DNA of 64,000 nt, taken from NCBI RefSeq assembly GCF_937863155.1, contig NZ_CALMFB010000025.1, forward strand, positions 109,965-173,964, read 5' to 3'. The DNA is from an uncultured Brevundimonas sp. (GTDB taxonomy: Bacteria > Pseudomonadota > Alphaproteobacteria > Caulobacterales > Caulobacteraceae). The position numbers and the translations under genes were made by a program. Positions 45,334 through 54,296 of this stretch are shown piece by piece (positions within the stretch are counted from its first letter, which is position 1; each line of letters opens with the position of its first letter). The notes under the pieces are model-generated. The model was given only the letters and a program-made list of their open reading frames with translations. It made no database searches and was not told the DNA's origin.

Positions 45334-45992
45334 TCGCCCGAACGCGCAGGGTTGAGGGTTCCGCGCACCTTGTTTTCGCCCGAGCCGCGGAATTCCACCG
45401 TCTGACCCTGATCGCGGATGACATAGGACGAAGCGGTGACGGTTCCAAGCGGGCCGGTGGCCTGGACGCCGCGATCGCCGGTCACCACGCCGGTCTTGGT
45501 GTCGACCACGGCTTCGGGCGTGGTCAGGGTCAGGCCCGAGCCGCCGTCCGAAATGCGGACGTTGGGGCCGATGATGACGCGGTCGTTCGCCTCGTCATAG
45601 GCGCCGCCGTCGGCGGTCAGTTCGGTGACCTTGCGCCCGCCCAGGTTCAGCCGCAGCGCCGGGCCGACCAGGCGGAAACGGCCGGTGGCGGCGTCGCGCA
45701 CCGCGCCTTCGGCCCCGATGATGAAGGTGCGGCCCAAGGCGTCCTGGCCGTGGAAGCGGGGCTTGTCCAGGCGGACCTGACCGGTTTCGCCGGCCTTGCG
45801 CTCGACCCCCGACATGACGGTGCGGAACACGGTCCAGGTCAGGGCCCCGCCGGCCAGGGTCAGGATGACGATGGGCAGGACGCGCCGATACAGTTTCACC
45901 CGCCGCGACCGGGCGCGCCAGCGCTCGCCGGCGATGGCGACGCGGGCCTCGTCCTGGCGCTTGCGGTCTTCTGACGGATCGGGTGCGGTCAT
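45330..45992 (-). CDS. lptC: LPS export system protein LptC
   Basis: A 220-residue membrane-anchored LptC homologue: charged cytoplasmic start, one helix (about 38-58), and a periplasmic OstA-like domain with repeated TADGGAYDEANDRVIIG and VRISDGGSGLTL type strands. LptC hands LPS from LptBFG to LptA. Longer than E. coli LptC (191). Start at 45992; overlaps nothing upstream, 8 bp after the RNase D stop. Confidence 0.9.
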   Translation of the reverse strand: MTAPDPSEDRKRQDEARVAIAGERWRARSRRVKLYRRVLPIVILTLAGGALTWTVFRTVMSGVERKAGETGQVRLDKPRFHGQDALGRTFIIGAEGAVRDAATGRFRLVGPALRLNLGGRKVTELTADGGAYDEANDRVIIGPNVRISDGGSGLTLTTPEAVVDTKTGVVTGDRGVQATGPLGTVTASSYVIRDQGQTVEFRGSGENKVRGTLNPARSGE

Positions 45993-46000
45993 GGGCGGCG

Positions 46001-46615
46001 TCAGGCGTGGGCGAAGATGTCGATCTCGTCCCAGCCCGCCAGATCCAGGCGGGCGCGGACGGGCAGGAAGTCGAAACAGGCGCGGGCCAGTTCGGTGCGG
46101 CCTTCGCGGGCCAGCATGTCGTTCAGCCGCGCCATGACGGTGTGCAGATACAGCACGTCCGAGGCGGCGTATTCCAGCTGGGCCGGGGTCAGTTCGGCGG
46201 CGCCCCAGTCGCTGGACTGCTGGGCCTTGGACAGTTCGACGCCGGCGCATTCGCGCACCACGTCCTTCAGCCCGTGCCGGTCGGTATAGGTGCGGGCCAG
46301 TTTGGAGGCGATCTTGGTGCAATAGACCGGCCGCGTCTCGACCCCCAGGTGCAGGTCGAACATGCCGATGTCGAACCGGCCGAAGTGGAAGATCTTCAGC
46401 ACCGCCGGGTCGGCCAGCAGCCGTTTTAGGTTCGGACAGTCATAGGCGGGGCGGTTCAGCCGCACCACATGGGCGTCGCCGTCGCCGGCCGACAGCTGGA
46501 CCACGCACAGGGGGTCGCGGCGAAAACGCAGACCCATGGTCTCGGAATCCACGGCGACCACGGACCCCAGGTCCAGGCCGTCGGGCAGGTCGCCTTCGTG
46601 AAGATGAACGGTCAT
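46001..46615 (-). CDS. RNase D-like 3'-5' exonuclease
   Basis: A 204-residue DEDDy exonuclease. Exo I VAVDSETMGL with catalytic Asp-Glu, Exo II FHFGRFDIGM and Exo III YAASDVLYLHTVMARL with Asp and Tyr are all present. It lacks the two HRDC domains of E. coli RNase D and belongs to the short alphaproteobacterial group that lies upstream of lptC. It may trim tRNA or other small RNAs. ATG at 46615 chosen; a TTG 9 bp earlier is possible. Confidence 0.9.
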   Translation of the reverse strand: MTVHLHEGDLPDGLDLGSVVAVDSETMGLRFRRDPLCVVQLSAGDGDAHVVRLNRPAYDCPNLKRLLADPAVLKIFHFGRFDIGMFDLHLGVETRPVYCTKIASKLARTYTDRHGLKDVVRECAGVELSKAQQSSDWGAAELTPAQLEYAASDVLYLHTVMARLNDMLAREGRTELARACFDFLPVRARLDLAGWDEIDIFAHA

Positions 46616-46668
46616 GACCTTCAACTACCTTTTCAGCGCGCCAGAAGCGATAGGGCCAGACAAACCCC

Positions 46669-46807
46669 GCCCCTCAAGCCGCGAGCCGAGCGATAGGGGC
46701 CAGAAAACCAGCCCCTCAAGCAGCGAGGCTCCGCGCGGCGAGCGGTAGGGGCCAAACACAATCCCGCCCCTCAAGCAGCGAGCCGCCGCGCGGCGAGCGT
46801 TAGGGGC
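46669..46807. repeat. Three tandem imperfect hairpin repeats
   Basis: Copies at 46669-46700, 46711-46752 and 46766-46807, each of the form GCCCCTCAAGC-GCGAGC-...-GCGAGCG-TAGGGGC. The outer arms GCCCCT/AGGGGC pair and an inner GC stem (e.g. CGCCGC/GCGGCG in copy 3) varies in sequence while keeping pairing. A partial copy (GCGATAGGGCC) precedes the first. Related single copies occur at 40586 and 53712. Confidence 0.85.
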
Positions 46808-46808
46808 C

Positions 46809-46848
46809 AAAAAAGAGAAAGGCGCCGCATCAGCGATGCAGCGCCTTT
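46809..46848 (-). terminator. Intrinsic terminator after tRNA-Leu
   Basis: Stem AAAGGCGC (46818-46825) with GCGCCTTT (46841-46848) and an inner hairpin. On the minus strand it is followed by CTCTTTTTT (46817-46809). It ends the tRNA-Leu transcript. Confidence 0.8.
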
Positions 46849-46856
46849 CAGAAATT

Positions 46857-46943
<87 letters not shown>

Positions 46944-47085
46944 CCTGGGGTTTCCCCCGGGAAGGCGCGGACCCTTAAGGGAGGCCGCCGGGCCGGTCAA
47001 CAGGGATTTGAACGAAATCCCGGCCAGACCTCATTAACCGTCCCGGCTTACGCGATCTTGAGGCGCGCGGGGCTAGACCTCAGGC

Positions 47086-47919
47086 ATGAGCCGCACCGCC
47101 GTTCTGTCAGAACCCGCCGTTTCCACCGCCGTCGCGGCAGGGCCGAAATCGCAGCGATTGCGCCTGTTGGGCCAGTGCGTCGATCTGGTCACGCCGATCC
47201 AGGTTCTGGATCATATGGCCGAGACGATCAGGGCCGGTCGCCGGGCGGTGGTGGCCAACCACAATCTGAACAGTCTGAAGCTGGTGCGCGACAACGCCTT
47301 GATGCGCGCCTTCTATGACCAGGCCGAGCTGGTGCAGATCGATTCGACGCCGCTGATCGCCTTCGGTCGCCTGCTGGGCCTGCCGCTCAGCCGGGCGCAC
47401 CGCAGCACCTATCTGGACTGGCGCGACGATTTCTGGATGCGGGCCGACCGTCTGGGCTGGCGGGTCTTCTATCTGGGCGGGACGGCCAGCGCGGGCGATC
47501 GCGCCGTCGCCCGTCTGGCGGGACGATACCCCGGCGCCGTGATCGAAGCGCGGTCCGGCTATTTCGACGGAACGCCCGGATCGTCCGACAACGCCGCCGT
47601 GCTGGACCGCATCGCGGCCTTTGGGCCGGACGTTCTGATGGTCGGCATGGGCATGCCGCGTCAGGAGGCGTGGATCGTGCAGCATCTGACGGCCCTGCCG
47701 CCCTGTGTCGTGCTGAACGTCGGGGCGGCCTTCGACTATGAGGCCGGGGTGCAGAAGCCGGCCCCCCGCTGGACCGGGCGGCTGGGGCTGGAGTGGGCCT
47801 ATCGCCTGATCCACGATCCCCGGCGGCTGTTCCGGCGGTACTGTGTCGAGCCGTGGAGCCTGGCGGGACCGGCCCTGGCCGATGTCGGCGCGGCCCTGAG
47901 GCGTCGTCGTCAGGCTTAG
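47086..47919 (+). CDS. WecG/TagA/CpsF family glycosyltransferase (GT26)
   Basis: A 277-residue GT26 glycosyltransferase. Signatures: [29 protein letters not shown] (with conserved Asp and Pro), [29 protein letters not shown] and [30 protein letters not shown]. These enzymes transfer an amino sugar (for example ManNAc or its uronate) to a lipid-linked acceptor. In Caulobacter relatives, HfsJ of holdfast synthesis belongs to this family, so a role in surface polysaccharide is plausible. Convergent with a UDP-sugar epimerase by a TTAG overlap. Confidence 0.88.
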   Translation: MSRTAVLSEPAVSTAVAAGPKSQRLRLLGQCVDLVTPIQVLDHMAETIRAGRRAVVANHNLNSLKLVRDNALMRAFYDQAELVQIDSTPLIAFGRLLGLPLSRAHRSTYLDWRDDFWMRADRLGWRVFYLGGTASAGDRAVARLAGRYPGAVIEARSGYFDGTPGSSDNAAVLDRIAAFGPDVLMVGMGMPRQEAWIVQHLTALPPCVVLNVGAAFDYEAGVQKPAPRWTGRLGLEWAYRLIHDPRRLFRRYCVEPWSLAGPALADVGAALRRRRQA

Positions 47920-48917
47920 AGATCGCCGCGCGCGCGCAGCCAGTCGACGAAGGCGGGCACCCCCACCGAAATCGGCGTCGACGGCCGATAGCCGGTCAGG
48001 GCCTCCAGAAGTTGGGGCGACGCGAAGGTCGCGTGCACGTCGCCGTCCTGCATCGGCAGGAAGGTCTTCCTGGCCTCCATGCCCATGGCGTCTTCCAGCG
48101 CGGCGACATAGTCCATCAGCGGGACCGGGGCGCCGCCGCCGATATTGACCATGCGATAGGGCGCGACCGGCGACAGGGTGTCGAAATCGCCCACGGGCGC
48201 GCCGACGACGGGGATGGCGTCGGTCAGGCGCACGATCGCCTCGACCAGATCGTCGATATAGGTGAAGTCGCGCGACATCTGGCCCTGGCCATAGATGTCG
48301 ATCGGTTCTCCGCGGGCCATGGCGGCGGCGAATTTGAACAGCGCCATGTCCGGCCGGCCCCAGGGGCCATAGACGGTGAAGAAGCGGAAGAAGGTCGTCG
48401 GCGTGCCGAACAGATGGGCGTAGGCGTGGCCCATCAGCTCATTGGCCCCCTTGGTCGCCGCGTACAGCGTCAGGGGATGCACCGCCTGGTCCGTCTCGCG
48501 GAACGGCATGTCGGTGTTGGCGCCATAGGCCGAACTGGTCGAGGCAGCCAGCAGGTGCTGCACCGGCCGTCGCCGCGCCGCCTCCAGCACATGGAAGGTT
48601 CCGACCAGGTTGGACGCCACATAGGTGTCGGGATGGTCGATGCTGTAGCGGACCCCGGCCTGGGCGGCCAGATGCACCACGATGTCGGGCGCCGCCTCCT
48701 CCCACGCGGCATTCAGGGCCGCCGCGTCCGCCAGGTCCAGCCGATGCAGGCGAAAGGCGTCGAAGCCTTCCAGGATCGCATTGCGGTCCTCTTTCAGGCG
48801 CGGGTCGTAATAGGCCGAGAAATTGTCCACGCCCGCGACGACATGGCCGGCCTGAAGCAGGCGCCGCGCCAGATGGAAGCCGATGAATCCGGCCGTGCCG
48901 GTGATCAGGAAGCGCAT
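47916..48917 (-). CDS. UDP-glucuronate 4-epimerase-like NAD-dependent epimerase
   Basis: A 333-residue extended short-chain dehydrogenase. NAD-binding [15 protein letters not shown] at the N-terminus; catalytic STSSAYG and YAATKGANE (Tyr-x-x-x-Lys). [19 protein letters not shown] is a hallmark of UDP-glucuronate 4-epimerases (CapI), which give UDP-galacturonate for capsule or LPS. UDP-glucose 4-epimerase is an alternative. Start ATG at 48917. The TTAG overlap with the glycosyltransferase stop and shared theme suggest a polysaccharide locus. Confidence 0.87.
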   Translation of the reverse strand: MRFLITGTAGFIGFHLARRLLQAGHVVAGVDNFSAYYDPRLKEDRNAILEGFDAFRLHRLDLADAAALNAAWEEAAPDIVVHLAAQAGVRYSIDHPDTYVASNLVGTFHVLEAARRRPVQHLLAASTSSAYGANTDMPFRETDQAVHPLTLYAATKGANELMGHAYAHLFGTPTTFFRFFTVYGPWGRPDMALFKFAAAMARGEPIDIYGQGQMSRDFTYIDDLVEAIVRLTDAIPVVGAPVGDFDTLSPVAPYRMVNIGGGAPVPLMDYVAALEDAMGMEARKTFLPMQDGDVHATFASPQLLEALTGYRPSTPISVGVPAFVDWLRARGDL

Positions 48918-48978
48918 GGTCGACGCCGTGGAGGCAAAGCGGAACCCGACCTATAGCCGATAGGGCGCCGCATATGGA

Positions 48979-49009
48979 AACGGCCGCTCCCTTTAGGGAA
49001 GCGGCCGTT
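48979..49009 (-). terminator. Hairpin after tRNA-Ala
   Basis: Stem ACGGCCGC-TCCC with GGGAAGCGGCCGT around a TTTA loop. On the minus strand only three T residues follow (TTTCC), so it is a weak intrinsic terminator for tRNA-Ala. Confidence 0.6.
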
Positions 49010-49010
49010 G

Positions 49011-49086
49011 TGGTGGAGCTAAGCGGAGTCGAACCGCTGACCTCTTGAATGCCATTCAAGCGCTCTACCAACTGAGCTATAGCCCC
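49011..49086 (-). tRNA. tRNA-Ala (GGC)
   Basis: Minus-strand cloverleaf with acceptor GGGGCTA/TAGCTCC, D arm GCTC/GAGC, anticodon stem CTTGA/TCAAG and loop ATGGCAT (anticodon GGC), T arm AGCGG-TTCGACT-CCGCT and encoded CCA (49011-49013). Confidence 0.96.
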
Positions 49087-49160
49087 GGATCCGAAGATCT
49101 GGTCCGCCGGGTTGTTCTTGCGAATGGCCCCCGGCGAGGCGGCGGAACCTATGTCAGGGT

Positions 49161-49193
49161 CTTGATGCGATCAAGCCCGGTTCCGGGTTTTTT
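49161..49193 (+). terminator. Orphan T8 intrinsic terminator on the plus strand
   Basis: Two adjacent hairpins: CTTGAT-GCG-ATCAAG (49161-49175) and AAGCCCG-GTTC-CGGGTTT, the latter running into eight T residues (ending about 49195). No plus-strand gene lies within 1.2 kb upstream, so the transcript it would end is unknown. Confidence 0.5.
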
Positions 49194-49248
49194 TTGGCCC
49201 CCGCCCCGGCGGACCGAAAAGCCCGCCGGAACAAGAGGTTGGTTTCAA

Positions 49249-49713
49249 TCAGTCGTCGTCGCCGGCCGGTTTGACGATGTCTTCTTCGAAGTTGTCGTCG
49301 TCTTCGTCCTCGATGAAGGGGACGGAGTCGTCGTCCTCGTCGTCCAGCACGTCTTCGTCGTCGCCATCGGTGGCGCCCATGCCGGCGTCGTCGGGCGAAT
49401 CGCCTTCGGCGTCATCGTCGTCGTCGGGCGTCAGGATGGGCTCGTGGCCTTCCTGGTCGATTTCCGGGGTGGCCGGCGTATCATCTTCTTCTTCGTCGTC
49501 GCCGGCGGCCTTCTTGTCCTCGACCTGATCCTCGGCTTCGTCATCGGCGGCGTAGCCGGCGCCGCGACCGCGCGTACGGCGCGACTTCAGCATTTCTTCG
49601 GGATCGAATTCGGCTTCGCATTTGGGGCAGCGGGCCGGACGGCGATTCAGGTCGTAGAATTTCGCCTGGCAGTTGGGGCACACCTGCTTGGCGCCCAGTT
49701 CGGGATTGGCCAC
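49249..49713 (-). CDS. FYDLN-acid (TIGR02300) family protein
   Basis: A 154-residue protein with an N-terminal zinc-ribbon-like domain (CPNC-x8-FYDLN-x6-CPKC, residues 12-32; four Cys ligands) carrying the FYDLN motif that names the family, followed by an extremely acidic low-complexity tail of about 110 residues, mostly Asp and Glu. The family is alphaproteobacterial and of unknown role; the cysteines suggest metal binding and the acidic tail may mimic nucleic acid or bind basic proteins. Confidence 0.9.
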   Translation of the reverse strand: MANPELGAKQVCPNCQAKFYDLNRRPARCPKCEAEFDPEEMLKSRRTRGRGAGYAADDEAEDQVEDKKAAGDDEEEDDTPATPEIDQEGHEPILTPDDDDDAEGDSPDDAGMGATDGDDEDVLDDEDDDSVPFIEDEDDDNFEEDIVKPAGDDD

Positions 49714-49845
49714 GGGGGATAGACCTCTGGCAGGGGGTGGAATCGGGCCGGTCCCTTGCCACCCCCCGGACCCGCTGTCAAAACCCGATTTCGCGCCCCG
49801 ACCGCGCGTCCTCCCGCCATCCGCACCCGACCGGAGCCTTCAGGC

Positions 49846-51159
49846 TTGCCTTCGCCGTCCCATCTGACCGCCCGTCCTGCCGCGTCGCTGCATGGCGCAG
49901 CGACGGCGCCCGGCGACAAGTCGGTGTCGCATCGCGCCCTGATCCTGGGCGGTCTGGCGCAAGGGGTGACCGAGATCGAGGGGCTGCTGGAAGGCGAAGA
50001 CATCCTGGCCACCGCCCGCGCCGTCGAAGCTTTTGGCGCCGAGGTTCGGAGATTGGGCGACGGGCGCTGGCGGGTGACGGGGCGCGGCGGTTTCGTCAGC
50101 CCGCCGGGCGTGATCGATTGCGGCAACGCCGGCACAGGCGTGCGGCTGCTGATGGGCGCGGCGGCGGGTCAGACCCTGAGCGCCACCTTCGACGGCGACG
50201 CCTCGCTGCGCCAGCGGCCGATGAAGCGGGTGACCGGTCCCCTGACGGCCATGGGGGCGCGCTTCGACTGGATCGGGCAGGAGGATCGTCTGCCGCTGAC
50301 GCTGCACGGCGGGGGCTTGCGGGCCATCGACCATGTGCAGAGCGTCGCCTCGGCCCAGATCAAGTCGGCCATCCTGCTGGCGGGGCTGAACGCCGCCGGC
50401 GCCACGGTGGTGGTCGAGCCGGAACGTAGCCGGGACCACACCGAACGGATGCTGCGGGCCTTTGGCGCGCAGGTGGCGGTTCAGGATCAGGGCGCGGGCT
50501 GGCGCATCGCCCTGGAGGGCGGCCAGCGGCTGAAGGGAACATCGGTGGCTGTGCCGGGCGACCCGTCGTCGGCGGCCTTTCCCCTGGCGGCCGGGCTGAT
50601 CGTTCCGGCCAGCGAGGTGACGGTGACCAATGTCATGCTGAACCCGCTGCGCACCGGCCTGTTCGACACCTGGCGCGACATGGGCGCCGATCTGACGGTG
50701 GCGAACCTGCGCCAGAGCGGGGGCGAGACGGTGGGCGATGTCACCGCGCGCCATTCCCGGCTGACGGGCGTGGTCGTGCCGACTGAACGCGCGGCGTCGA
50801 TGATCGACGAATATCCGATCCTGGCCGCGACGGCGGCCTTCGCGGACGGCGCCACGGTCATGCGCGGGATCGGCGAGATGCGGGTCAAGGAAAGCGACCG
50901 CATCGCCCTGATGGCCTCCGGCCTTTCGGCCTGCGGGGTCCGGGTGGAAGAAGAGCCGGAAGGCTTCATCGTCACCGGCGGGTCCGTGCGCGGGGGGGGC
51001 ATGGTAACCACCCACGGCGATCACCGCATCGCCATGAGCCATCTGATCCTGGGTCTGGCGGCCGAGCAGGCCGTGACGGTGGACGAGCCGGGCATGATCG
51101 CCACCAGTTTTCCCGGTTTCGTGTCCATGATGCGCGGGCTGGGGGCGGACATTGGTTAA
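49846..51159 (+). CDS. aroA: 3-phosphoshikimate 1-carboxyvinyltransferase (EPSP synthase)
   Basis: A 437-residue EPSP synthase of the shikimate pathway. [13 protein letters not shown] (substrate-binding Lys), [23 protein letters not shown] and [16 protein letters not shown] are diagnostic; the Asp-Glu pair in PEPvariant DEYPILAA also fits class II enzymes common in alphaproteobacteria. Start is taken as TTG at 49846 with GGAG 9 bases upstream; an in-frame TTG at 49756 would add 30 unusual residues. It leads an aroA-cmk-rpsA set. Confidence 0.92.
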   Translation: MPSPSHLTARPAASLHGAATAPGDKSVSHRALILGGLAQGVTEIEGLLEGEDILATARAVEAFGAEVRRLGDGRWRVTGRGGFVSPPGVIDCGNAGTGVRLLMGAAAGQTLSATFDGDASLRQRPMKRVTGPLTAMGARFDWIGQEDRLPLTLHGGGLRAIDHVQSVASAQIKSAILLAGLNAAGATVVVEPERSRDHTERMLRAFGAQVAVQDQGAGWRIALEGGQRLKGTSVAVPGDPSSAAFPLAAGLIVPASEVTVTNVMLNPLRTGLFDTWRDMGADLTVANLRQSGGETVGDVTARHSRLTGVVVPTERAASMIDEYPILAATAAFADGATVMRGIGEMRVKESDRIALMASGLSACGVRVEEEPEGFIVTGGSVRGGGMVTTHGDHRIAMSHLILGLAAEQAVTVDEPGMIATSFPGFVSMMRGLGADIG

Positions 51160-51204
51160 GGCGGGGCTGGCGCGGCACGGCCGGATGTGCTGCTTCGGGA
51201 TTCC

Positions 51205-51849
51205 ATGAGCCGACCTCTGATCATCGCCGTCGACGGCCCGGCCGCCTCGGGCAAGGGGACGATCGCCGCGCGTCTGGCGGCGCACTATGGCCTGCCGCAT
51301 CTGGATACGGGACTGCTGTATCGCGCCGTGGGGATCAAGGTGCTGGGCGACGGCCATTCGGTCGATGACGCCGAGGCGGCCGAGGCGGCGGCCCGGTCGA
51401 TGATCCCAGCCGGGCTGGACCAGGATGCGCGCCTGACCACCGGCGAGGCGGGCGAGGCGGCCAGCCGCGTGGCCGGCCATCCGGGCGTGCGGGCCGCCCT
51501 GCTGGAGCTGCAGCAGGATTTCGCGAGCCAGCCGGGCGGGGCGGTGCTGGACGGGCGCGACATCGGCACGGTGATCGCCCCGGACGCCACGGCCAAGCTG
51601 TTCATCACCGCCAGCGCAGAGGTGCGGGCGCGGCGCCGCTGGCGGCAACTGACGGCGCGAGGCGACGTCATCGCTTTCGAGGACATGCTGGCCGATATCC
51701 TGCGGCGCGACGAACGCGACGCCGGGCGCGGGGCGGCTCCCATGATACCGGCCGCCGACGCGGTCTTGCTGGATACGACCGATCTGGATATAGAGGCCGC
51801 CTTCGATGCGGCCCGCCGTATCGTCGAGGCGGCGCGCGCTTCCCGATAG
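51205..51849 (+). CDS. cmk: Cytidylate kinase
   Basis: A 214-residue kinase that phosphorylates CMP and dCMP. P-loop GPAASGKGT (residues 11-19), HLDTGLLYRAVGI, LDGRDIGTVIAP and RRRWRQL-x-ARGDV are family motifs. It lies 45 bp after aroA and 152 bp before rpsA, the usual order in alphaproteobacteria. The ATG at 51205 gives the standard start. Confidence 0.94.
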   Translation: MSRPLIIAVDGPAASGKGTIAARLAAHYGLPHLDTGLLYRAVGIKVLGDGHSVDDAEAAEAAARSMIPAGLDQDARLTTGEAGEAASRVAGHPGVRAALLELQQDFASQPGGAVLDGRDIGTVIAPDATAKLFITASAEVRARRRWRQLTARGDVIAFEDMLADILRRDERDAGRGAAPMIPAADAVLLDTTDLDIEAAFDAARRIVEAARASR

Positions 51850-52001
51850 AGAAGCAAATCCAACGCACCTTTCCTCGGCTTCCGCGGGCGATGCTGACGC
51901 TTCGGCGCCTCGCGTCCCGACGACCTGACCACTCTTTTTCACCCACCCGCGCGGGGCCATCCGGTCACGCGCCATCAGCCTTTCAGAAACCCCAGAGCTT
52001 C

Positions 52002-53702
52002 ATGACCGACACCCTTACCCCCACCCGCGACGACTTCTCGGCGCTTCTCGACGAAACCCTTCAGGGCCGCGACCTCGGCGAAGGCCAGGTCGTCCACGGC
52101 CGCGTCGTCGGCATCGAAAAGGACATCGTCATCATCGACGTCGGTCTGAAGACCGAAGGCCGCATCGCCATGCGCGAGTTCGGCCAGGGCGAAGGCGCCG
52201 TCCTGCCCAAGGTCGGCGACAATGTCGAAGTCTATCTGGAGCGCGTCGAGAACGCCCTGGGTGAAGCGGTCATCAGCCGCGACAAGGCCCGCCGCGAGGA
52301 AGCCTGGACCCGTCTGGAAGCCGTGTTCGCCGAAGGCCACCCGGTCAACGGCGCCATCGTCGGCCGCGTCAAGGGCGGCTTCACCGTCGATCTGGGCGGC
52401 GCCTCGGCCTTCCTGCCGGGCTCGCAGGTCGACATCCGTCCGGTGCGCGATGTCGCCCCGCTGATGGGCAAGGAACAGCCCTTCGCCATCCTGAAGATGG
52501 ACCGCCCGCGCGGCAACATCGTCGTGTCGCGTCGCGCCATCCTGGAAGAAGCCCGCGCCGAGCAGCGCACCGAACTGGTCGGTCAGCTGGCCGAGGGCGA
52601 AGTGCGCGAAGGCGTGGTCAAGAACATCACCGACTACGGCGCCTTCGTGGACCTGGGCGGCATCGACGGCCTGCTGCACGTCACCGACATGAGCTGGAAG
52701 CGCGTCTCGCACCCGTCGCAAGTCCTGGCCGTGGGCGACACCGTCAAGGTGCAGATCGTCAAGATCAACCCGGACACCCAGCGCATCAGCCTGGGCATGA
52801 AGCAACTGCAGTCGGACCCGTGGGACGGCGTGGAAGCGAAATATCCGGTCGGCGCCAAATACACGGGCCGCATCACCAACATCACCGACTACGGCGCCTT
52901 CGTGGAGCTGGAAGCCGGGGTCGAGGGCCTGGTGCACGTCTCGGAAATGTCGTGGACCAAGAAGAACGTCCATCCGGGCAAGATCGTCTCCACCTCGCAG
53001 GAAGTGGACGTGGTCGTGCTGGACGTCGACAGCTCCAAGCGCCGCATCTCGCTGGGCCTGAAGCAGGCTCAGGACAATCCGTGGGACGCCTTCGTGGCCA
53101 ACCACCCGGTCGGTTCGACCGTCGAGGGCGAAGTCAAGAACGCCACCGAGTTCGGCCTGTTCATCGGCCTGGACAGCGACATCGACGGCATGGTGCACCT
53201 GTCGGACCTGGACTGGAACGTCTCGGGCGAAGAAGCCATCCAGCGCTATCGCAAGGGCGAAATGGTCAAGGCCAAGGTTCTGGATGTCGACATCGAGAAA
53301 GAACGCGTCTCGCTGGGCATCAAGCAGCTGGGCGGCGATCCGATGGAAGGCGACACCTATAAGAAGGGCCAGCAGGTCACCGTCACCGTGACGGCGATCG
53401 AAACCGGCGGCATCGAAGTCAAATTCGGTGAAGACGACGCCCCGGTCACCGCCTTTGTCCGCAAGTCCGACCTGTCGCGCGACCGCAACGAGCAGCGCAC
53501 CGAGCGTTTCGCCGTGGGCGACCGCGTCGACGCCATGATCACCGGCGTGGACAAGGCGACCCGCCGCGTCTCGATCTCGATCAAGGCGCTGGAAATGAAG
53601 GACGAACAGGAAGCCATCGAACAGTTCGGGTCGTCGGACTCGGGCGCCTCGCTGGGCGACATCCTGGGCGCCGCCCTGCGCGAGAAGGCCGGCAAGGAGT
53701 AA
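52002..53702 (+). CDS. rpsA: 30S ribosomal protein S1
   Basis: A 566-residue S1 with six S1 RNA-binding repeats; successive copies start with V-H-G-R-V-V-G-I-E, NGAIVGRVKGGFTVDLGG, GVVKNITDYGAFVDLGGIDGLLH, GRITNITDYGAFVELEAGVEGL and GEVKNATEFGLFIGLDS. It brings mRNA to the 30S subunit. Length matches alphaproteobacterial S1. A 150-bp 5' region before the ATG could hold an autoregulatory leader, but I see no known structure. A terminator follows at 53761. Confidence 0.96.
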   Translation: MTDTLTPTRDDFSALLDETLQGRDLGEGQVVHGRVVGIEKDIVIIDVGLKTEGRIAMREFGQGEGAVLPKVGDNVEVYLERVENALGEAVISRDKARREEAWTRLEAVFAEGHPVNGAIVGRVKGGFTVDLGGASAFLPGSQVDIRPVRDVAPLMGKEQPFAILKMDRPRGNIVVSRRAILEEARAEQRTELVGQLAEGEVREGVVKNITDYGAFVDLGGIDGLLHVTDMSWKRVSHPSQVLAVGDTVKVQIVKINPDTQRISLGMKQLQSDPWDGVEAKYPVGAKYTGRITNITDYGAFVELEAGVEGLVHVSEMSWTKKNVHPGKIVSTSQEVDVVVLDVDSSKRRISLGLKQAQDNPWDAFVANHPVGSTVEGEVKNATEFGLFIGLDSDIDGMVHLSDLDWNVSGEEAIQRYRKGEMVKAKVLDVDIEKERVSLGIKQLGGDPMEGDTYKKGQQVTVTVTAIETGGIEVKFGEDDAPVTAFVRKSDLSRDRNEQRTERFAVGDRVDAMITGVDKATRRVSISIKALEMKDEQEAIEQFGSSDSGASLGDILGAALREKAGKE

Positions 53703-53711
53703 TCCTTCCGA

Positions 53712-53749
53712 CCCTCAAGCCGCAGAGCGACCGCGTCGCGAGCGGTAGG
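53712..53749. repeat. Copy of dispersed CTCAAGC-hairpin repeat
   Basis: CCCTCAAGCCGCAGAGCGACCGCGTCGCGAGCGGTAGG form, the same family as 46669-46807. The inner GCGAC-CGC-GTCGC stem is perfect; the outer arms here are CCCT/TAGG. It lies between the rpsA stop and its terminator. Confidence 0.75.
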
Positions 53750-53760
53750 CTAAGAAAGAG

Positions 53761-53793
53761 AAGGGCGGCCGGAGCGATCCGGTCGCCCTTTTT
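53761..53793 (+). terminator. Intrinsic terminator after rpsA
   Basis: A 12-bp stem (53761-53772 with 53779-53790, one G-T pair) with a six-base loop and TTTTT (53789-53793). It ends the aroA-cmk-rpsA transcript. Confidence 0.88.
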
Positions 53794-54003
53794 CTTGGCG
53801 CGGCGGGCGGGGCCGGAAACCGTTTTCAGGCGGCCGCGCCGTCGATTAACGCTGATTATCGTGCGCAATTCCGACGCAGGGGCCTTTTTCGCGCGGCGGG
53901 CGACCGCTAGGGTGCCTCCTTCGCGGCCGATACCGGTCGCGGCTGATCTGGCGACACGGTCCCAAGGCGGCGCTGCCGTTCGGGACAAGGCGGGGGCCTT
54001 TGA
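53794..54003. other. Gap between rpsA terminator and ihfB
   Basis: No gene. It must hold the ihfB promoter. GATTAACGCTGATTATCG (53846-53863) contains a TTAA half-site spaced seven bases from TATC, a weak partial CtrA-like arrangement; I do not call it. Short GC-rich stretch with GGGGG stands 8 bases before the ihfB ATG as a Shine-Dalgarno. Confidence 0.4.
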
Positions 54004-54294
54004 ATGATCAAGTCTGAGTTGATCGAGAAGCTGGCGGCCGAGAACACCGATCTGACCCATGCCGAGGTCGAACGGGTGGTCAATGTCGTGCTGGGCCAGA
54101 TGACCCAGGCCCTGGCCGAGGGCGGCCGGGTCGAACTGCGGGGCTTCGGCGCCTTTTCGGTGCGGTCGCGTCCGGCGCGCACGGGCCGCAACCCGCGCAC
54201 GGGCGAGGCGGTCGAGGTGCCGGCCAAGGCCGTGCCCTTCTTTAAAAGCGGCAAGGAGCTGCGTGAGCGGCTGAACGCCAGCGGAGACGCCTGA
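54004..54294 (+). CDS. ihfB: Integration host factor beta subunit
   Basis: A 96-residue HU/IHF-family DNA-bending protein. [14 protein letters not shown] start, the beta-arm [26 protein letters not shown] with the intercalating Pro, and length are those of IHF-beta. IHF shapes promoters of sigma-54 genes and the origin. mscL follows after 2 bp. The alpha subunit is not in the window. Confidence 0.95.
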   Translation: MIKSELIEKLAAENTDLTHAEVERVVNVVLGQMTQALAEGGRVELRGFGAFSVRSRPARTGRNPRTGEAVEVPAKAVPFFKSGKELRERLNASGDA

Positions 54295-54296
54295 GC

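Noticed and set aside
46669-46807. Possible CRISPR array
   Set aside because: Only three imperfect units, spacers of 10-13 bp, no cas genes; it is an intergenic hairpin repeat.
51850-52001. A structured autoregulatory leader in front of rpsA
   Set aside because: The region is long enough, but I could not identify a defined fold or known motif.
53846-53863. CtrA-box candidate upstream of ihfB
   Set aside because: Only one TTAA half is perfect; the second (TATC) mismatches, and it is about 140 bp from the start codon.
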